Assembly (NCBI GenBank): GCA_030847615.1
Contig: JAUMIR010000004.1
Span: forward strand, 222,941,001-223,005,000
Source of the DNA: Gambelia wislizenii
Taxonomy: Eukaryota; Chordata; Lepidosauria; Squamata; Crotaphytidae
Reading direction: 5' to 3'
Length of the DNA stretch: 64,000 bases
In this document: in pieces, positions 11,450-22,352 of the stretch
Layout of the letters: every line of letters starts with the position of its first letter
How positions within the stretch are numbered: position 1 is the first letter of the stretch
The notes under the pieces: model-generated
Database searches by the model: none
Seen by the model: only the letters and a program-made list of their open reading frames with translations
Told to the model about the DNA's origin: nothing
Position numbers and translations under genes: made by a program

Positions 11450-12839
11450 ATAGTCTTCAAGTCACCCATCATATAACACAACTATATAAGCACTGTAGTC
11501 CTCCTTTTTCACTTTCTGGGAAGGCCCCAGAGAGCTTATTTAAGTTATATCCCTATTTCCAGGTTTCACCATTCTGAACTCATTCTGTAGCACTGACTCA
11601 ATCCTCTAATGAGGATTGCTTTTTCAGAAACACTGTGACAACACCAGCTGGTCTGGCAACTTCACTAGGTCACATATGGATAACCTGCATGCCGAGGGCT
11701 GTATGCAGCCCTTTAAGGCTTCCCATGGGACTGGCACAGTGCCCAAGCTGCTCTCACGGCCAGACCGAAACCTACCACTCAGCTCTTTGAGGGGCTGGAT
11801 GGAGTGCAGTTATGATGAGGACAGCAGTGCGAAGGGGTGTCTCTCTTTGTACACCACATTAATCATTAAAAACTACACTTTGCTTTACCTATCAAAGAGC
11901 TGAATGACAAGCTGTGTGTGGATCATGATTATAAATGAGGCAGGTGTCTGTAGGGATAACATTTCCGGCATAGCTTCCTCACCATCATCATCTTGTTTGG
12001 CAGCTGTGGTGCATTGTTTCAATGGGGAGGACAATGCATGGAAAGAACCATCCCAGTGCACATCCCTTCATTTAAATTGTACACTTTCCCAAAAATTGCA
12101 ACCTCCCCCCAGCTGGTTTGCAGTGAGAAAACTGTTCTCAGTAGTCAGAGGGGATGCATGGTGGAGTCTCAGCACACATGAAGCAGAGTTGTACATTTAT
12201 TTATTTGTTTGCCCACCTTTCTCCAAGTGTGGGGCCCAAGGGAGCTTACAACACATTAAAACAAAATTCTTCTAAAAGTGTTTAGCCTTAACGGGTTCCT
12301 GTTTACTAATTCTGTGATTCTTTCAATGTTGTCCTATGTAGTCAGCAAGCAGCATTCTCCAATGTTGTTCCCAAAGAGCAAGTTCTCTTCTGGATAGCAT
12401 GATGTATTAATCTTACCTTCTTTTTTTTCATAGTTCAAGGCAGGGTTGGATGTGCTCCAGAGCCCGGAGAGCAATACTGCCTGATATTCAGCTCCTTAGA
12501 AGATAGAGCAAATGGGTATGTATGTTTCTTTCTGACTGGATGTGGGGAAAAGGTATGCTTGTGTGAGTGTTTGAGATGGGGGAGGCTATATTTGGGCTTG
12601 TGTGAGAGCAGGGATGAGGGCAATATGGTGCCTTTACATTTAGGTCCTTGAGTTGCCACCATCACCATGGACAATCCTCAGGGATTGAAAAGGTTGCCCA
12701 CCCCTACATTGGGAAAAACAAGCAGCAACCACAGCCTATGAATAGCAGGGATGGAGCTTTCCCACTTAATGGATAGCTTCCAGGACATGGAGGCTGACGA
12801 ATGCAGTCAACTCAAATGATGTCAGCAAGCGGGCTTACC
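11450..12839. other. Mostly unique DNA, no gene recognised
   Basis: The overlapping ORFs at 11,616-11,903 and 11,904-12,275 lack any recognisable domain. A short repeat scrap at about 12,190-12,255 ('TTTATTTATTTGTTTGCCCA') resembles a reversed SINE/LINE 3' tail. Confidence 0.45.
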
Positions 12840-13090
12840 AGCCTTCCCCAGTGGGCCTTTTGCAGCCTGGCCAGTGCCCCGAGTCCTGCCGGCAACCCCT
12901 GTGGCTGCATGGCCCGGCATGGGGGCCGCCATCTTCACTTCTTCTTCCCAGCATGCTTTGTGGCCAGGAAGAAGGGAGCTTCCCTCACCCTGATTGGCTG
13001 TTGCCTGGCAGGGGGAGGGACTTCCAGCCATGGTTCCGGCACAGCTGGATGAAGTGAGCTCTGCATCAGGGGGCCAGTATATAAGCAGAC
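12840..13090 (+). promoter_or_regulatory. GC-rich patch with inverted CCAAT and TATA motifs
   Basis: A GC-rich stretch in AT-rich surroundings contains ATTGG (inverted CCAAT) at 12,993-12,997 and TATATAAG at 13,078-13,085, about 81 bp apart, the spacing of a classical Pol II promoter. No recognisable transcript follows; a fold-back repeat starts 17 bp downstream. It could be an LTR or DNA-transposon end. Promoter function is inference from two motifs only. Confidence 0.3.
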
Positions 13091-13101
13091 TTCACAGTTG
13101 G

Positions 13102-13216
13102 CCATGGCAACATCCTATAGAACCCTTGGTTTTTTTTAGTTTGATGAGACACTGCAACTCTCTAAATGCCCTTCCCTAAACTTCATTTCTCAGGATGAAA
13201 TAGGATGTTGCCATGG
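13102..13216. repeat. Hairpin with exact 17-bp inverted repeats
   Basis: CCATGGCAACATCCTAT at 13,102-13,118 is repeated exactly as its reverse complement at 13,200-13,216. The surrounding text ('AATTAAAGTGG') resembles the 'ACTTTAA..CATGG' arms of the MITE family at 36.5 kb, so this is probably a MITE core. Confidence 0.6.
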
Positions 13217-13488
13217 CAATTAAAGTGGAATCATCATGCTATAATTGTGTAGCATGAAGACTCCCAGATGATGGTGGCTTCTCAGGTAATTTTAGCTCTC
13301 CATGACTATGGGTGTCAAGACAATCATTAAGGTCTGCACAGATGGGCTGATAATATCAGCTGAACTTATACAGCAGTCCTAGTGTGTAACTTCACTAACA
13401 TCCATTCATGTAATACTGGGTATGCTGCATCTCTGTATGGAGATTTATTATTGCTTCAGCCAAGTGTTCTTAAAATAAACAAAAATTG

Positions 13489-13490
<2 letters not shown>

Positions 13491-13532
<42 letters not shown>
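13491..13532 (+). repeat. (CT)n microsatellite
   Basis: About 21 uninterrupted CT units. Confidence 0.97.
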
Positions 13533-13536
<4 letters not shown>

Positions 13537-15454
13537 CTCTCTTTCCATTTTCTCCTCAAAGATCTTCCAGTGTTAAAACCTAGTGATCACCCATCCCTGA
13601 ATTATATGCCACAAGCGGTATATTGTAAGTTATAGAATTCTGTGGCATGTATAATTCCAAATATGCATAGTGTTTTCAACATCTTGTTTTGAACCCAAGT
13701 TTTGCTCAAGATTGATAGTCAACTTGGGACACAGAAAGCTTCCATCAGAAGCTTCCTTACCGAAGCTTCCCTATATGTAGACCGTAAACATACAACTCTG
13801 AAAATGTGCAGTTTGTTCACATTTTGATGAGAAAAGGAAAATAAAGTTTTCAAATATACAATGCATACCTTTTGGATAACTCAACACATGCCATGGCCAC
13901 CACCCAACAACCCATACATGTCATTCTGCAAGCTCAGCACAACTTTTGACTTGTGTTTCTTAGCCATCAGTGTTCCAGTGATGAATGGCAATCCCTTTCT
14001 TGGGAGTTTTGAAATTTTTATGAGGTGATATGGAAATTAATTCCTCATGATTTAAGGTGAGATGGGATTCACAGTTCTACCTTATAATTTGATCTACTCA
14101 ACCCATTTGCAATCATTTATGACCTTTGGTGGCTGCGGCATCACTAAGGCTGGTGTCACCCCTCCCCCCAATGGTGTCACTTGGTGCAGTTCAACCTCTC
14201 TGCATCCTCCTGTTTTGTGGGCATCTAGAAATATTCCTATTCACCATGTCCAATCATGGTGGTATCTGTGGATGATATTCTTAACTGAAGTATTTCTATT
14301 ACCTTTTCATAGGAGGATCTCCTAAATCTGCCCAACTCTGATCTCAGAAATCAGCACTGTGATAACTGCAGAATGCCATGCAATGAATCTCCTTTAATGA
14401 CTGCCTGGCATTAGTTATCTAAAATAGGATGAAGGTAAAGTTCTTCTCTTGTTTAATAAAACTTACTTGAGAAATACTTTCTTGAGGAAAGAAAGACATG
14501 AATGAAAAACAAAAAGCACTGAGGCAAAATCCCAGATAAATTAGAGGTAGCCATTGAGGCAAAATATAAACTGCATGACTTTTAAACAATGGATAAATTA
14601 TGAGCAGATTATACACGAGGCATAAAAAGTAGATTTTACAGCTACATTTCTGCTGGCAACCTTAACAATAGACAGATGGCACAATCTTGTGCCAAATGAA
14701 TACAATAGCTTTGTTATCTGTCTTTTTCATAATGATTGTTTTTCCACCCAAAGATTGGGTTACGAGGAAACCCAAGGCTTTAACCATATTCATGTCTACG
14801 CAAAAGTAATTAGGAGCAATAGGGCTTATGCCCAGGTAAACAGGCAAATGATTGAAGCCTTAGAGAAGAAGGCAGGCAGGCTTGGGAGCAATGGGTTGTG
14901 CTGGAAACAGTAGAAACCTCAGGGACATGAAAATGTTGGAAGAATTAAGGGGCATAATGGGAGCAATGTTGGATAAAAAATGACCCTAGATAAATAGTTC
15001 TGGTTCAGGGTATCACGGATGTAGTCATGAGCATGCAGTCATATGTAGTCAAAATGCTTTCCTGGCAGGAGGATTCATTTACTGGACTTCCACCCATTGG
15101 ATAATTCTACCAGCAGAAATGTGAGTAGATAGTTTTTGCTGAGCTGCCTTCTCCCCACTGGCCTTTCTGCAGCAGAATACTGAGAGGACCTCTGGGCTAT
15201 GATTTAGGAGCCTGCAGGAGAGAGAAAAATTGAGTGCCTCCAGATAGAGGACTCCTGCTGCTTACAATTCTAAAAAGCATTGCACACCTATTCCATCTTT
15301 TTTCTCAATAGAATTTGTCTGATAAGAAATAAAGATGGGGGGAAAAAACAACAGGAAAGCATAGGAAAGCTGTAACTGAAGACATTGCCATCTGAATCTC
15401 TAATAAACTTCCACGAATGAGCCACAGTAATTGCCTGATAAGAGCCCCATCTGG
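13533..15454. other. Mostly unique DNA; one dispersed repeat
   Basis: At 14,124-14,212, on the minus strand, lies a copy of a family also seen at 29,222-29,326 and 37,636-37,790 (shared 'GTGACACCAGCCTTAGTGAT'-like text). Nothing else was recognised. Confidence 0.5.
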
Positions 15455-15560
15455 AAGCTGGGGGGATGAATCTGCCCTAGGTTTTAGTCTGAACTTTAAA
15501 GGAACTATCCAAGGTGTTGAACCCTGTCTGCAAAATAGGTTCAACAGCTTGGATAGTTTT
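15455..15560 (+). repeat. Unclassified old repeat, copy 1 of 3
   Basis: 'TTTAGTCTGAACTTTAAAGG' followed by 'AACTATCCAAGGTGTTGAAC' and then 'CAGCTTGGATAG'. Recognisably similar blocks occur at 19,230-19,372 and 27,120-27,385. Copies differ enough to suggest considerable age. Class unknown. Confidence 0.55.
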
Positions 15561-15887
15561 TTTAATGTTTCTGACAAAAAGTTGGAGAAGACTAACACCA
15601 TCATTATATGCCAGCTGCCACAGCCAGAAGCTCTCCTACTGAAAACTGGTACTCCCTTCTCTTCCTCCAGAGGAAGGAAGGTTCTAAGCTTCATGGAAAA
15701 GAACTCAGGATCCACCCCATGATTTGAGTAAGCTTATGTGTGTTAACTTGCTTTTGTTCATTTAGCAAACATACTGCCATTTTCACCTTTGTTGTCAAGG
15801 TGTCTTAGAATATTAATAAAGGTTGTAAGCTAAGATAAAGTTAGTGTGTTGACTCAGAAATTACAGGTCACACACATACCATATCCA

Positions 15888-16165
15888 TAGTATTGGTAAC
15901 CACGGTTTCATTTTTAACCATGGTCAGGGAGGGAAAGTCCTCTCTAGACATCGGGGGGGGGGCTCTCTAGGCATCCTCCAGCACAACTCTATGGTCAACT
16001 TCCACCAGACGTTGACCATAAAGTCACACTGGAGACCTCCGGATGCCTAGAGAGGTGTCCTCTCTAGACATTTTCTAGGTCCTCCAGTGTAATTCTGTAG
16101 TATTGTATGGTGGCTTGCTTTTATCTGTGGTTTCATTTATAAACGGTAAGTCCAGGAATGTATCC
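15888..16165. mobile_element. Tigger-like MITE with palindromic core
   Basis: The left side has 'AACCACGGTTTCATTTTTAA' and the right side 'TATCTGTGGTTTCATTTATA', both resembling the 'ggtttcagttaccc' ends of Tigger elements. The centre folds: 'TCTCTAGGCATCCTCCAG' pairs with 'CTCCGGATGCCTAGAGA', and 'TATGGTCAAC' with 'GTTGACCATA'. Confidence 0.5.
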
Positions 16166-17160
16166 CTGGGCCTATAGGGATGACCTATAGTGCCACTCTG
16201 TTCACTTATCCTCAAGTGAGTGTACATTGGATTGCAGCCAAAATCAATTGTGTTTTTTTAAAAAAATCTAAAATAAATACTGTATCAAGTTTTTCAGAAG
16301 GTAGTTAGATAATACAATAAATGCACAAAACCAAGAGAACAGGCATCTCACCTCACAGCTGGCTCTGATTTAACAATCAAGGGCCATACCCTATGGTTTA
16401 TTATCTTAGGAATGAGCACTATATCCCAACATTCCACCTCCTCTCCCCAATTATCCTTGCAACAGCTGGTTTTGACATTAATATCCTGAATTATTCAGCC
16501 AATTTCTCATCCAAATATTTGGGGTGGGGTGCGTGAGAAGTGTAGTTCAAAATAGGAACTTTTCCAAGCACTGCTCATGACCGTTGTTCCTCCAGCTTCA
16601 CCACCCTCTTCTACCCCAGGATCTCTTGCTTCCTCTTGTAACTGTGCCCTTCCTTTCTTGCTGCTCCTTATGTTTAGGAGTGCCCGCTAGATAGGGTTGC
16701 CATGTGAAAGCAGGAACAGGGCTCCTGAATATTTAATAGTTCTTTAGAGGAGGGAGTTTTGGCAAGTGTTGTTTGTCATGCAACACCTTGTACAATCTCT
16801 TCTACACAACTATTAAAGGTACAAGAACCCTGTCCCTCATTTCACCGTGCTTCTAAAACACCTTGTGATGCCCCTTTCAGGTTTGTCCTCAAAACTCAGC
16901 TATTTCATGAAATGTTTGGTCCATCCTGACCTCTTGCACCTTGTAAAACAGTATGGACAGCACCTATACCCATTGATAATGCTATATTTACTTCTCTGAG
17001 ACTCCCCCCCCGAATGCACAGCGTAAGGCTACATTATAAACAATTAAATTGCTTCCCTATAGCAAAAGCAACCCATTATTTTATACATTGCATGCAAATA
17101 CTTTGGATGGCTCTTATAAAGTCCAGAATAGCAGCAATAGCATTAGCATTGATATTTATA
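16166..17160. other. Unique DNA, no gene recognised
   Basis: No domain, RNA gene or known repeat family was identified. Confidence 0.45.
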
Positions 17161-17548
17161 TACAGTTGTCCCTCCACATCTGCATGGGTTAGGGCTGCAA
17201 GACGCCTGCAAATGTGAAAAAACCACAAATAAAAAGTAGGTCACGTCACACCCTCCCGGAACCCCCTCGCCCTCCCCATTGCTGTTCCTCTCCACACCCC
17301 CGCCCTCCTAGAAGCAGCCATGGGGGCTTCTGAGGCCCCCATCCTCTCCATCCCCTGCCCTCCCAGAAGTGGCCACAGGGGCTTCTGAGGCCCCCATTGC
17401 TGCTCCTCTCCACCCCCCACCCGTCCTCCCAAAAGCGGCGATGGGGCTTCTAAAGCCCCGTTGCCACTTTTGGGGGGGGGGGCTCCCAAAAACTGTGAAT
17501 AATCAAAACCACAAATGTTAAAGCCGCGAATGTGGACGGGCAATTGTA
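17161..17548 (+). mobile_element. Tigger-like MITE with GC-rich internal duplications
   Basis: It starts TACAGTTGTCCCTCCACATC and ends GTGGACGGGCAATTGTA, imperfect inverted repeats bounded by TA. Inside, 'GGCTTCTGAGGCCCCCAT' is repeated. It belongs to the same subfamily as 30,816-31,153. Confidence 0.75.
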
Positions 17549-17550
17549 CT

Positions 17551-17741
17551 GCTTTTCAGTACCAAAGCACTCCCTAAGTAGTTTACAATGTTTTTTAGCT
17601 AGTTGCCCCCAACAAGCTGGGTAGTCATTTTACTGACCTATGGAATTATGGAAGGATGAGTCAATCTTGGAGCCATCTGGGATCGAACTCATAATGTCGT
17701 GGCTTGCAGTACTGGCATTTTAACCACTGCACCACCAGGGG
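17551..17741 (-). mobile_element. tRNA SINE ('GGTGGTGCAGTGG' type)
   Basis: On the minus strand the head reads 'GCCCCTGGTGGTGCAGTGG', an A-box match, then 'GAGTTCGATCCC', a B-box match, then the 'GACTCATCCTTCCAT' and 'GGGGGCAACTAGCTAAAAA' body shared with 26,728-26,985. It abuts the Penelope-like fragment. Confidence 0.85.
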
Positions 17742-17749
17742 CAGTATAA

Positions 17750-18262
17750 TAGAATTTCAGTGTTTTTAAATAGCATTTTGTGTCCAGGTTGGTTTATAAC
17801 ATGTTCTGCTACTGATGATATTTCTGGCTGGCCCAGTCTGCAGTGCCTCTCATGTTCCTTGATTCATGTTTGCACACTGTGTTTAGTGGTCCCTGAGCAA
17901 ACTTGTCCACAGCTGCATGGTATGCGGTAAACTCCTGTGGCTGTGAGAGGGTCTCTTTTGTCCCTTGCTGAGCATAGCATTTTTTGGATTTTCTTTATTG
18001 GTTTGTAGATTGTTTGGAGGTTGCGTTTCCTCATCAGTTTCCCTATTCTGTCTGTGACTCCTTTGATGTATGGTAAAAATACCTTCCCTTTGGGTGGCTG
18101 TTTTTCTTCATTCCTGTGTTTTTTTCTGGGTCTGGCTACTCTTGTGATATCTGATCTGGAGTAACCATTAGCCTGTAGGGCCCAGTTTAGGTGCTTCAGT
18201 TTGTCCTCCAGGTCACTCCTGGGTTCGCAGATTCTTTTTGCATGGCCTGCCAATGTTGTTAT
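17750..18262 (-). pseudogene. Penelope-like retroelement ORF fragment: RT C-terminus and GIY-YIG endonuclease
   Basis: The minus-strand frame 18,253-17,864 encodes 129 residues. Residues 58-72 ('VFLPYIKGVTDRIGK') and 97-118 ('DKRDPLTATGVYRIPCSCGQ') match the linker and GIY-YIG endonuclease of Penelope-like elements. The GIY half is present as GVY (107-109), but the YIG half reads CSG and the frame stops soon after. Beyond the stop, 17,864-17,750 continues in the family's C-terminal region, overlapping in content with the fragment at 5.9 kb. Penelope elements use this nuclease with their RT to copy into new sites. This copy lacks most of the RT and is inactive. Confidence 0.8.
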
Positions 18263-18289
18263 TGTGCTTCTTTTTTCTCCTGGGTGATG

Positions 18290-18545
18290 ACTGGAGTTCT
18301 TATGTAGCCATTAGCCAAACAGATACTAATCCTTGCATATCTCCACCCAGAAGCTAGCCATTCAAATACACAAATTTACATATCCTCTCCAACAGGGGTT
18401 CACAATATATAACCCCAGACACACACACTCCTATCCAACCATTCTCTGAGGATGCCAGCCACAGATGCAGGTGAAACGTCAGAAATAAACTCTTCCAGAA
18501 CAAATAAACTCTTCCAGAACACAGCCTCACAGCCTGGAAAAAAAA
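18290..18545 (+). mobile_element. Penelope-like terminal repeat, inverted relative to the ORF fragment
   Basis: 'CTAGCCATTCAAATACACAA' and 'CATATCCTCTCCAACAGG' are the reverse complement of text lying 3' of the ORF at 5.9 kb, so here the terminal repeat sits head-to-head with the minus-strand ORF fragment. Such inversions are common in 5'-truncated Penelope insertions. A short direct duplication, 'AATAAACTCTTCCAGAACA', occurs near the end. A hammerhead-like motif lies inside. Confidence 0.65.
18441..18485 (+). ncRNA. Hammerhead-ribozyme-like motif in Penelope terminal repeat
   Basis: The core CTGAGGA (18,446-18,452, matching CUGANGA) is followed by a potential stem II, GCCAGC (18,454-18,459) with GCAGGT (18,467-18,472). 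This has five of six pairs including a G-U, and a CACAGAT loop. Then come GAAAC (18,473-18,477) and GTC (18,478-18,480). A short stem I can form between TTCT (18,442-18,445) and AGAA (18,481-18,484), and ACGT at the stem III position is self-complementary. Penelope-like elements are known to carry hammerhead motifs in their terminal repeats. One extra T between core and stem II and one A-A mismatch make activity doubtful here. Confidence 0.5.
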
Positions 18546-18562
18546 CAAAGAAAAAAACACAA

Positions 18563-18656
18563 AGGTTTGCTTTTTGGAATTTTTAAAAAATATTTTTGAG
18601 CTGTGTTTGGTTGAATCCGTGGATGCAGAATCTGTGGATATGGAGGGCTGACTTTA
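18563..18656 (+). mobile_element. Tigger/MER2-like MITE, right end only
   Basis: 'GGTTGAATCCGTGGATGCAG' and 'GGATATGGAGGGCTGACTTTA' match the right terminus of the copy at 25,402-25,579. The left part is missing. Confidence 0.7.
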
Positions 18657-20461
18657 CATGTAACAAATTAACATCACAGGGCAGGGTAGAGTACTAGGTT
18701 TGATGGCAGAAATTCCTTCATTGGGACGGAAAACATTCAAACATGCAACCATCTGCTTGAGAATGTAGAACAATGTTACAAAACTGGCTCAAACAATGGA
18801 ACAAAATTGGCTCAAATCTACTTTTTAAAAGTAATTGGTTCCTGTAATTTGTTGTTGTGTTTGAAAAATAATCTGTAGATGTTATCTGTTATGGTGCTGT
18901 TATGGTATTACATTATTCATTGTTTTTCTGTTACCTTTTGATTTTTTTAAAAAAATGTTAGAAATGGCATAAGACTTGCAAACCTCCTGTCACAACATCC
19001 TTTAAAGAAAACTTTTAAACATAACTACAAAGTGTTACTCACTGAAATAATAGAGTTAGTCCATTCCCAAACAGTACATTGCTTCTCAAATATAATTTCA
19101 TTTAGTCCTTGCACCTGCCTCCTTGCTTATTTTTTTCAGGTGGCTACATTGCTTGTGTTACTTCCAAGCTCTGCTGAAAACAAGGAATACAGAAATTAAA
19201 AGTGGGATCGGAATGGGTTTGCATGTAGTGGTAGTTGATGGCATCCGTATCAATGGGGAAGTCAATCCACTCTGTCTTTTAGTTCAGATTTTAAAGAAGC
19301 TATCCAAGGTTCTGAATCTTATCCCCCAAACTAGGATCAGCACCTTGTATAGCTCCAGAATAAATCTCATGGCCAGTTTATTGTCTGAGTGGCATGTGAG
19401 ACATCAGTGACCACTGTTCAGGTAGAAGCAACAATAACAAAGAAGAGTGTTTCATGCTAGTAGCTCAGCATACTATGACCATTGGATGTACAACTGTTTC
19501 TGGTCCTATTGAAACTATTCCAAGTAATGCTTTTGTGGGTAACACAATACTACTATTGTCTGGCACATAGCTTGAAGCTGAAATTTGGGGTTTGTTTCCT
19601 GTCAGGCAAGATTCCTTCTCCTGATTTTCAGGACTTCCAAATAAAATTTACTGAGCATTTGCACATTAAAAAAATAAAATGTGCTTAAACACTTGATGCA
19701 CTTTATTGAAAATTTAGCTCAAGTGAGGTTTAACGCAGCTCTAAAAGTAATAAATACTTTAGTTGTTTTGTCTTATGTGTAACGTTCAGTGGCTTGCATG
19801 ACTAATTAAATAATCTTGTGCTCGCTTTGAAGGCTGAGCCATTCTAAATGGCTTTAAATTACATCCTATCTGGCTAAGCTTACAATTAAAACCCTCATTT
19901 GTAATAAAGAACTTTTACTGTGCATAAATAGCAGTGGAAGAGACCTTCCTGAAAAGTTTCATCACTTGAATTATCACTGGAAATACTGTGAAAGGCATAA
20001 TTAAACTCAGGGCTGCGTGGATTCTTCAATCATTCTGTACAAGCAAAAAAAGAAAAAGAAAAAAGAAAGAAAAAGAAAGCATAGTTCTTGAGCACAAAAT
20101 TTGAGATAATTTCTTGAGGAAGAAACAGAAGTTTCTAGTCCTTGTTGTTTCCTAAATTAGTTTTGAAAAAATGGTTGGGGAAATGCCTGGTGAAACTTTC
20201 AAAACCAGATATGCAGCTGAATGAATTTTGCTTTGGTGGAATGCAAGGTACACTTACACCTGCTTAAAGGCAAGAAAAGAAGGAGGATTGTTAGAAGAAG
20301 ATTAGAAGGAGGTTTCCATACTATTATGCAATGATAAAATGAAGAGAGAGAGGAGGAGGAAGAAGAGGAGGGCAATGATGATGAATTATTCAGCCTTTTC
20401 TTGCATCTTTCCAAGGTAGTATGCATGGTCCCTCCAAATCTCCACATCAAATTTGTTGTGA
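18657..20461. other. Mostly unique DNA; copy 2 of an unclassified repeat; AAAG run
   Basis: 19,230-19,372 resembles the repeats at 15,455 and 27,120 ('TTTAGTTCAGATTTTAAAGA', 'CTATCCAAGGTTCTGAATCT', 'CAGCACCTTGTATAGCTCCA'). A purine-rich AAAG run lies at about 20,045-20,080. No gene was seen. Confidence 0.5.
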
Positions 20462-21011
20462 GGCCTTGTCTACACCAGCTAGAATATTCCACCTTCTGGC
20501 TGGAGTATTCTGACTCCGGAGCTGGCCTGGATCCCACCCCCAATTACCACAAGAAAATGGGCAGAAGTCTGCACACACATGCCAGCCAGTATCAATGGAC
20601 GTCTCCCCCTGTTGTCATGCATCACATTATCTGAAACCAGGAAGGAGGCCCTCAGCATGTGATCAAGGCTGGTCACATGCAGGGATCCCTGATCATATGC
20701 TGGGGGCATCTCTCCCATCTGCAGAGTGACACCAGTGGCAGCCGTGTCCAGTGATACAGGCCGGTGTGCATTATGAACTGTGCATTCCTGCACTGGACTC
20801 ATCTGGGTTTTCCTGCATAATGCAAGTTTCCCCAGGGTTGTTTTTTTTTTTTTTTTAACATTTTTAATGGGTTTACCCCAGCTTCCCCCTGGCTTTGCCT
20901 CTGATGTCAGAATTGTCTGGAGGCACATTGGGGCAAGAGCCCTGCATTGGTTAGACAACGGGGCTCCAAGATAGGAAGAAGCAGGAGTAAACTGCCCACT
21001 TAGACAAGCCC
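20462..21011. mobile_element. Non-autonomous DNA transposon, GGCCTTGTCTACACC ends, TGA target duplication
   Basis: The left end GGCCTTGTCTACACCAG and the right end CCACTTAGACAAGCCC are inverted repeats, each flanked by TGA. The 550-bp interior has no transposase; the minus-strand ORF 21,039-20,479 is a read-through of the element. Part of the same family lies reversed at 35,036-35,345, and the element at 41,404 has similar ends. Confidence 0.75.
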
Positions 21012-21833
21012 TGAGGCTAGGAGAAGAGAACTGGCCCAAGGTTTTCCAGTGAGATGAATGACAGAATGAGGATTTGAACCTGGGTTTTCATATCCCCAGA
21101 TGCTTCCAGGAAGAACCCTGTAGAACTACCAATCAAAAGATATTATGCACCTTTTGTTCCTTTACATATTTTTTCTGGCAATAAGAAAGATGGAAGAAAC
21201 AGTCATAAAACATTGAATACACACTGAAGATGACATCTGCATGCACACACTGAAAAAATTGTCCATGTCTGAGGCAGGGCTATTGTAGGATGGAAGCACA
21301 AGAGGAATGCACTCCAAATTCCACTATTGCAATGATGGCATTGAGAACTGCTACTGGAATAGTAGAATTGAGAATTGCAGTTAAGACCTGTAAGGACTAC
21401 AGTTGAAAAATCTACAATATCTCATTAACAGTTGTGTAGATCAGTGCTCCTTAAGGGCGTGGCAGGGCTCTCTTGAAAATAAAAGTATAATAACAAAATA
21501 TCCTAGCTTGTATTGTTTCCAGTACTATTCTGACTATGATAAGGGACAGAGAGAAACAAAAGAGAGGAAAATGATCTGGGAAATGGGACCCAGTCTGAGG
21601 TGGCCAGGTACCTGTGTTCCTGGAACTTTCTTAGTTTTTCAGAAAGCATACATTCTTTTCTTAGCTTTCTTAGAAAGCTTCTGTCTTTACTGTCAGTGTC
21701 AAATGAATAGAAGAAACAAATTAAAAGAGCTGAGCTCTTACATTAGGCTGGGGTCCACTGATATAAAAGTATGCAAGTGTTTAGTTGTATAACACTCTTT
21801 ATTGAGCAGGAGTTCTATAGATAAATGGGTCCT
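21012..21833. other. Unique DNA, no gene recognised
   Basis: The 129-residue ORF at 21,403-21,792 shows no recognisable domain. Confidence 0.45.
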
Positions 21834-21930
21834 AGAGCAAATCTTGTCAAAAAAAATCCCATGATAGATTTGCCTTAGAGTCAACGTAAGTCAGAAACAA
21901 CTTGAAGGCACACAGCACCAACAACAAGAC
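21834..21930 (+). mobile_element. CORE/MIR-like SINE, 3' fragment
   Basis: 'GCAAATCTTGTCAAAAAAAA', 'CATGATAGATTTGCCTTAGA' and 'AACTTGAAGGCACACAGCAC' match the SINE 3' half. Confidence 0.8.
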
Positions 21931-21959
21931 CAATCAAGCCTAAATTCTTCAAGAAGGAC

Positions 21960-22137
21960 CAAACTGAGGCTGTTGAACTTTAGACATATCATGAGACAAC
22001 ATGACTCATTAGAAAATATGATGAAGCTTGATAAAGTGGGAAGTAGCAGGAAAAGAGGGAGACCATCTTACAGGCAGATAGACTCAATCAAGGAAGCAAT
22101 AGCCCTAAGCTTGCAGGATTTGAGCAGGGATGTTGAT
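21960..22137 (+). pseudogene. RTE/BovB-like LINE, C-terminal fragment
   Basis: The translated stretch 'FRHIMRQHDSLENMMKLDKV' followed by 'KRGRPSYRQIDSIKEAIALS' matches the post-RT C-terminus of RTE/BovB-type LINE polyproteins ('GH.MR..DSLEK..MLGK.EG.R.RGRP...W.D.I'). Only about 60 codons remain before a MITE begins at 22,143. A second, antisense copy of the same region lies at 50,401-50,560. The family call is tentative. Confidence 0.6.
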
Positions 22138-22142
22138 GACAG

Positions 22143-22352
22143 GGGGCCTGCCTGCACTACTGAAACACAGCAGTTTGACACCACTTTATCCACCATAGTT
22201 CTATCATATAGAATCCTGGTATTTGTAGTTCGGTGAGGCACCAGAGTTCTCTGACAGAAAAGGTTAAATACCTCACAAAACTGCAAATACCCACAATTCC
22301 ATAGGCTAGAACTATGGTAGATAAAATGGTGTCAAACTGCTGTAAGTGGTGT
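22143..22352. mobile_element. 'GGGTGCATCTACACTG' family MITE
   Basis: The element is nearly palindromic: 'CAGTTTGACACCACTTTATC' at the left pairs with 'GATAAAATGGTGTCAAACTG' at the right. The 'GAATCCTGGTATTTGTAGTT' block is typical of the family. Terminal bases are degraded. Confidence 0.75.

Noticed and set aside
11616..12275. Two adjacent ORFs separated only by a stop codon
   Set aside because: I considered one gene with a readthrough stop, but there is no recognisable domain, splice-like structure or codon bias.
20479..21039. 186-codon minus-strand ORF
   Set aside because: It spans a non-autonomous DNA transposon from end to end and shows no transposase motifs.
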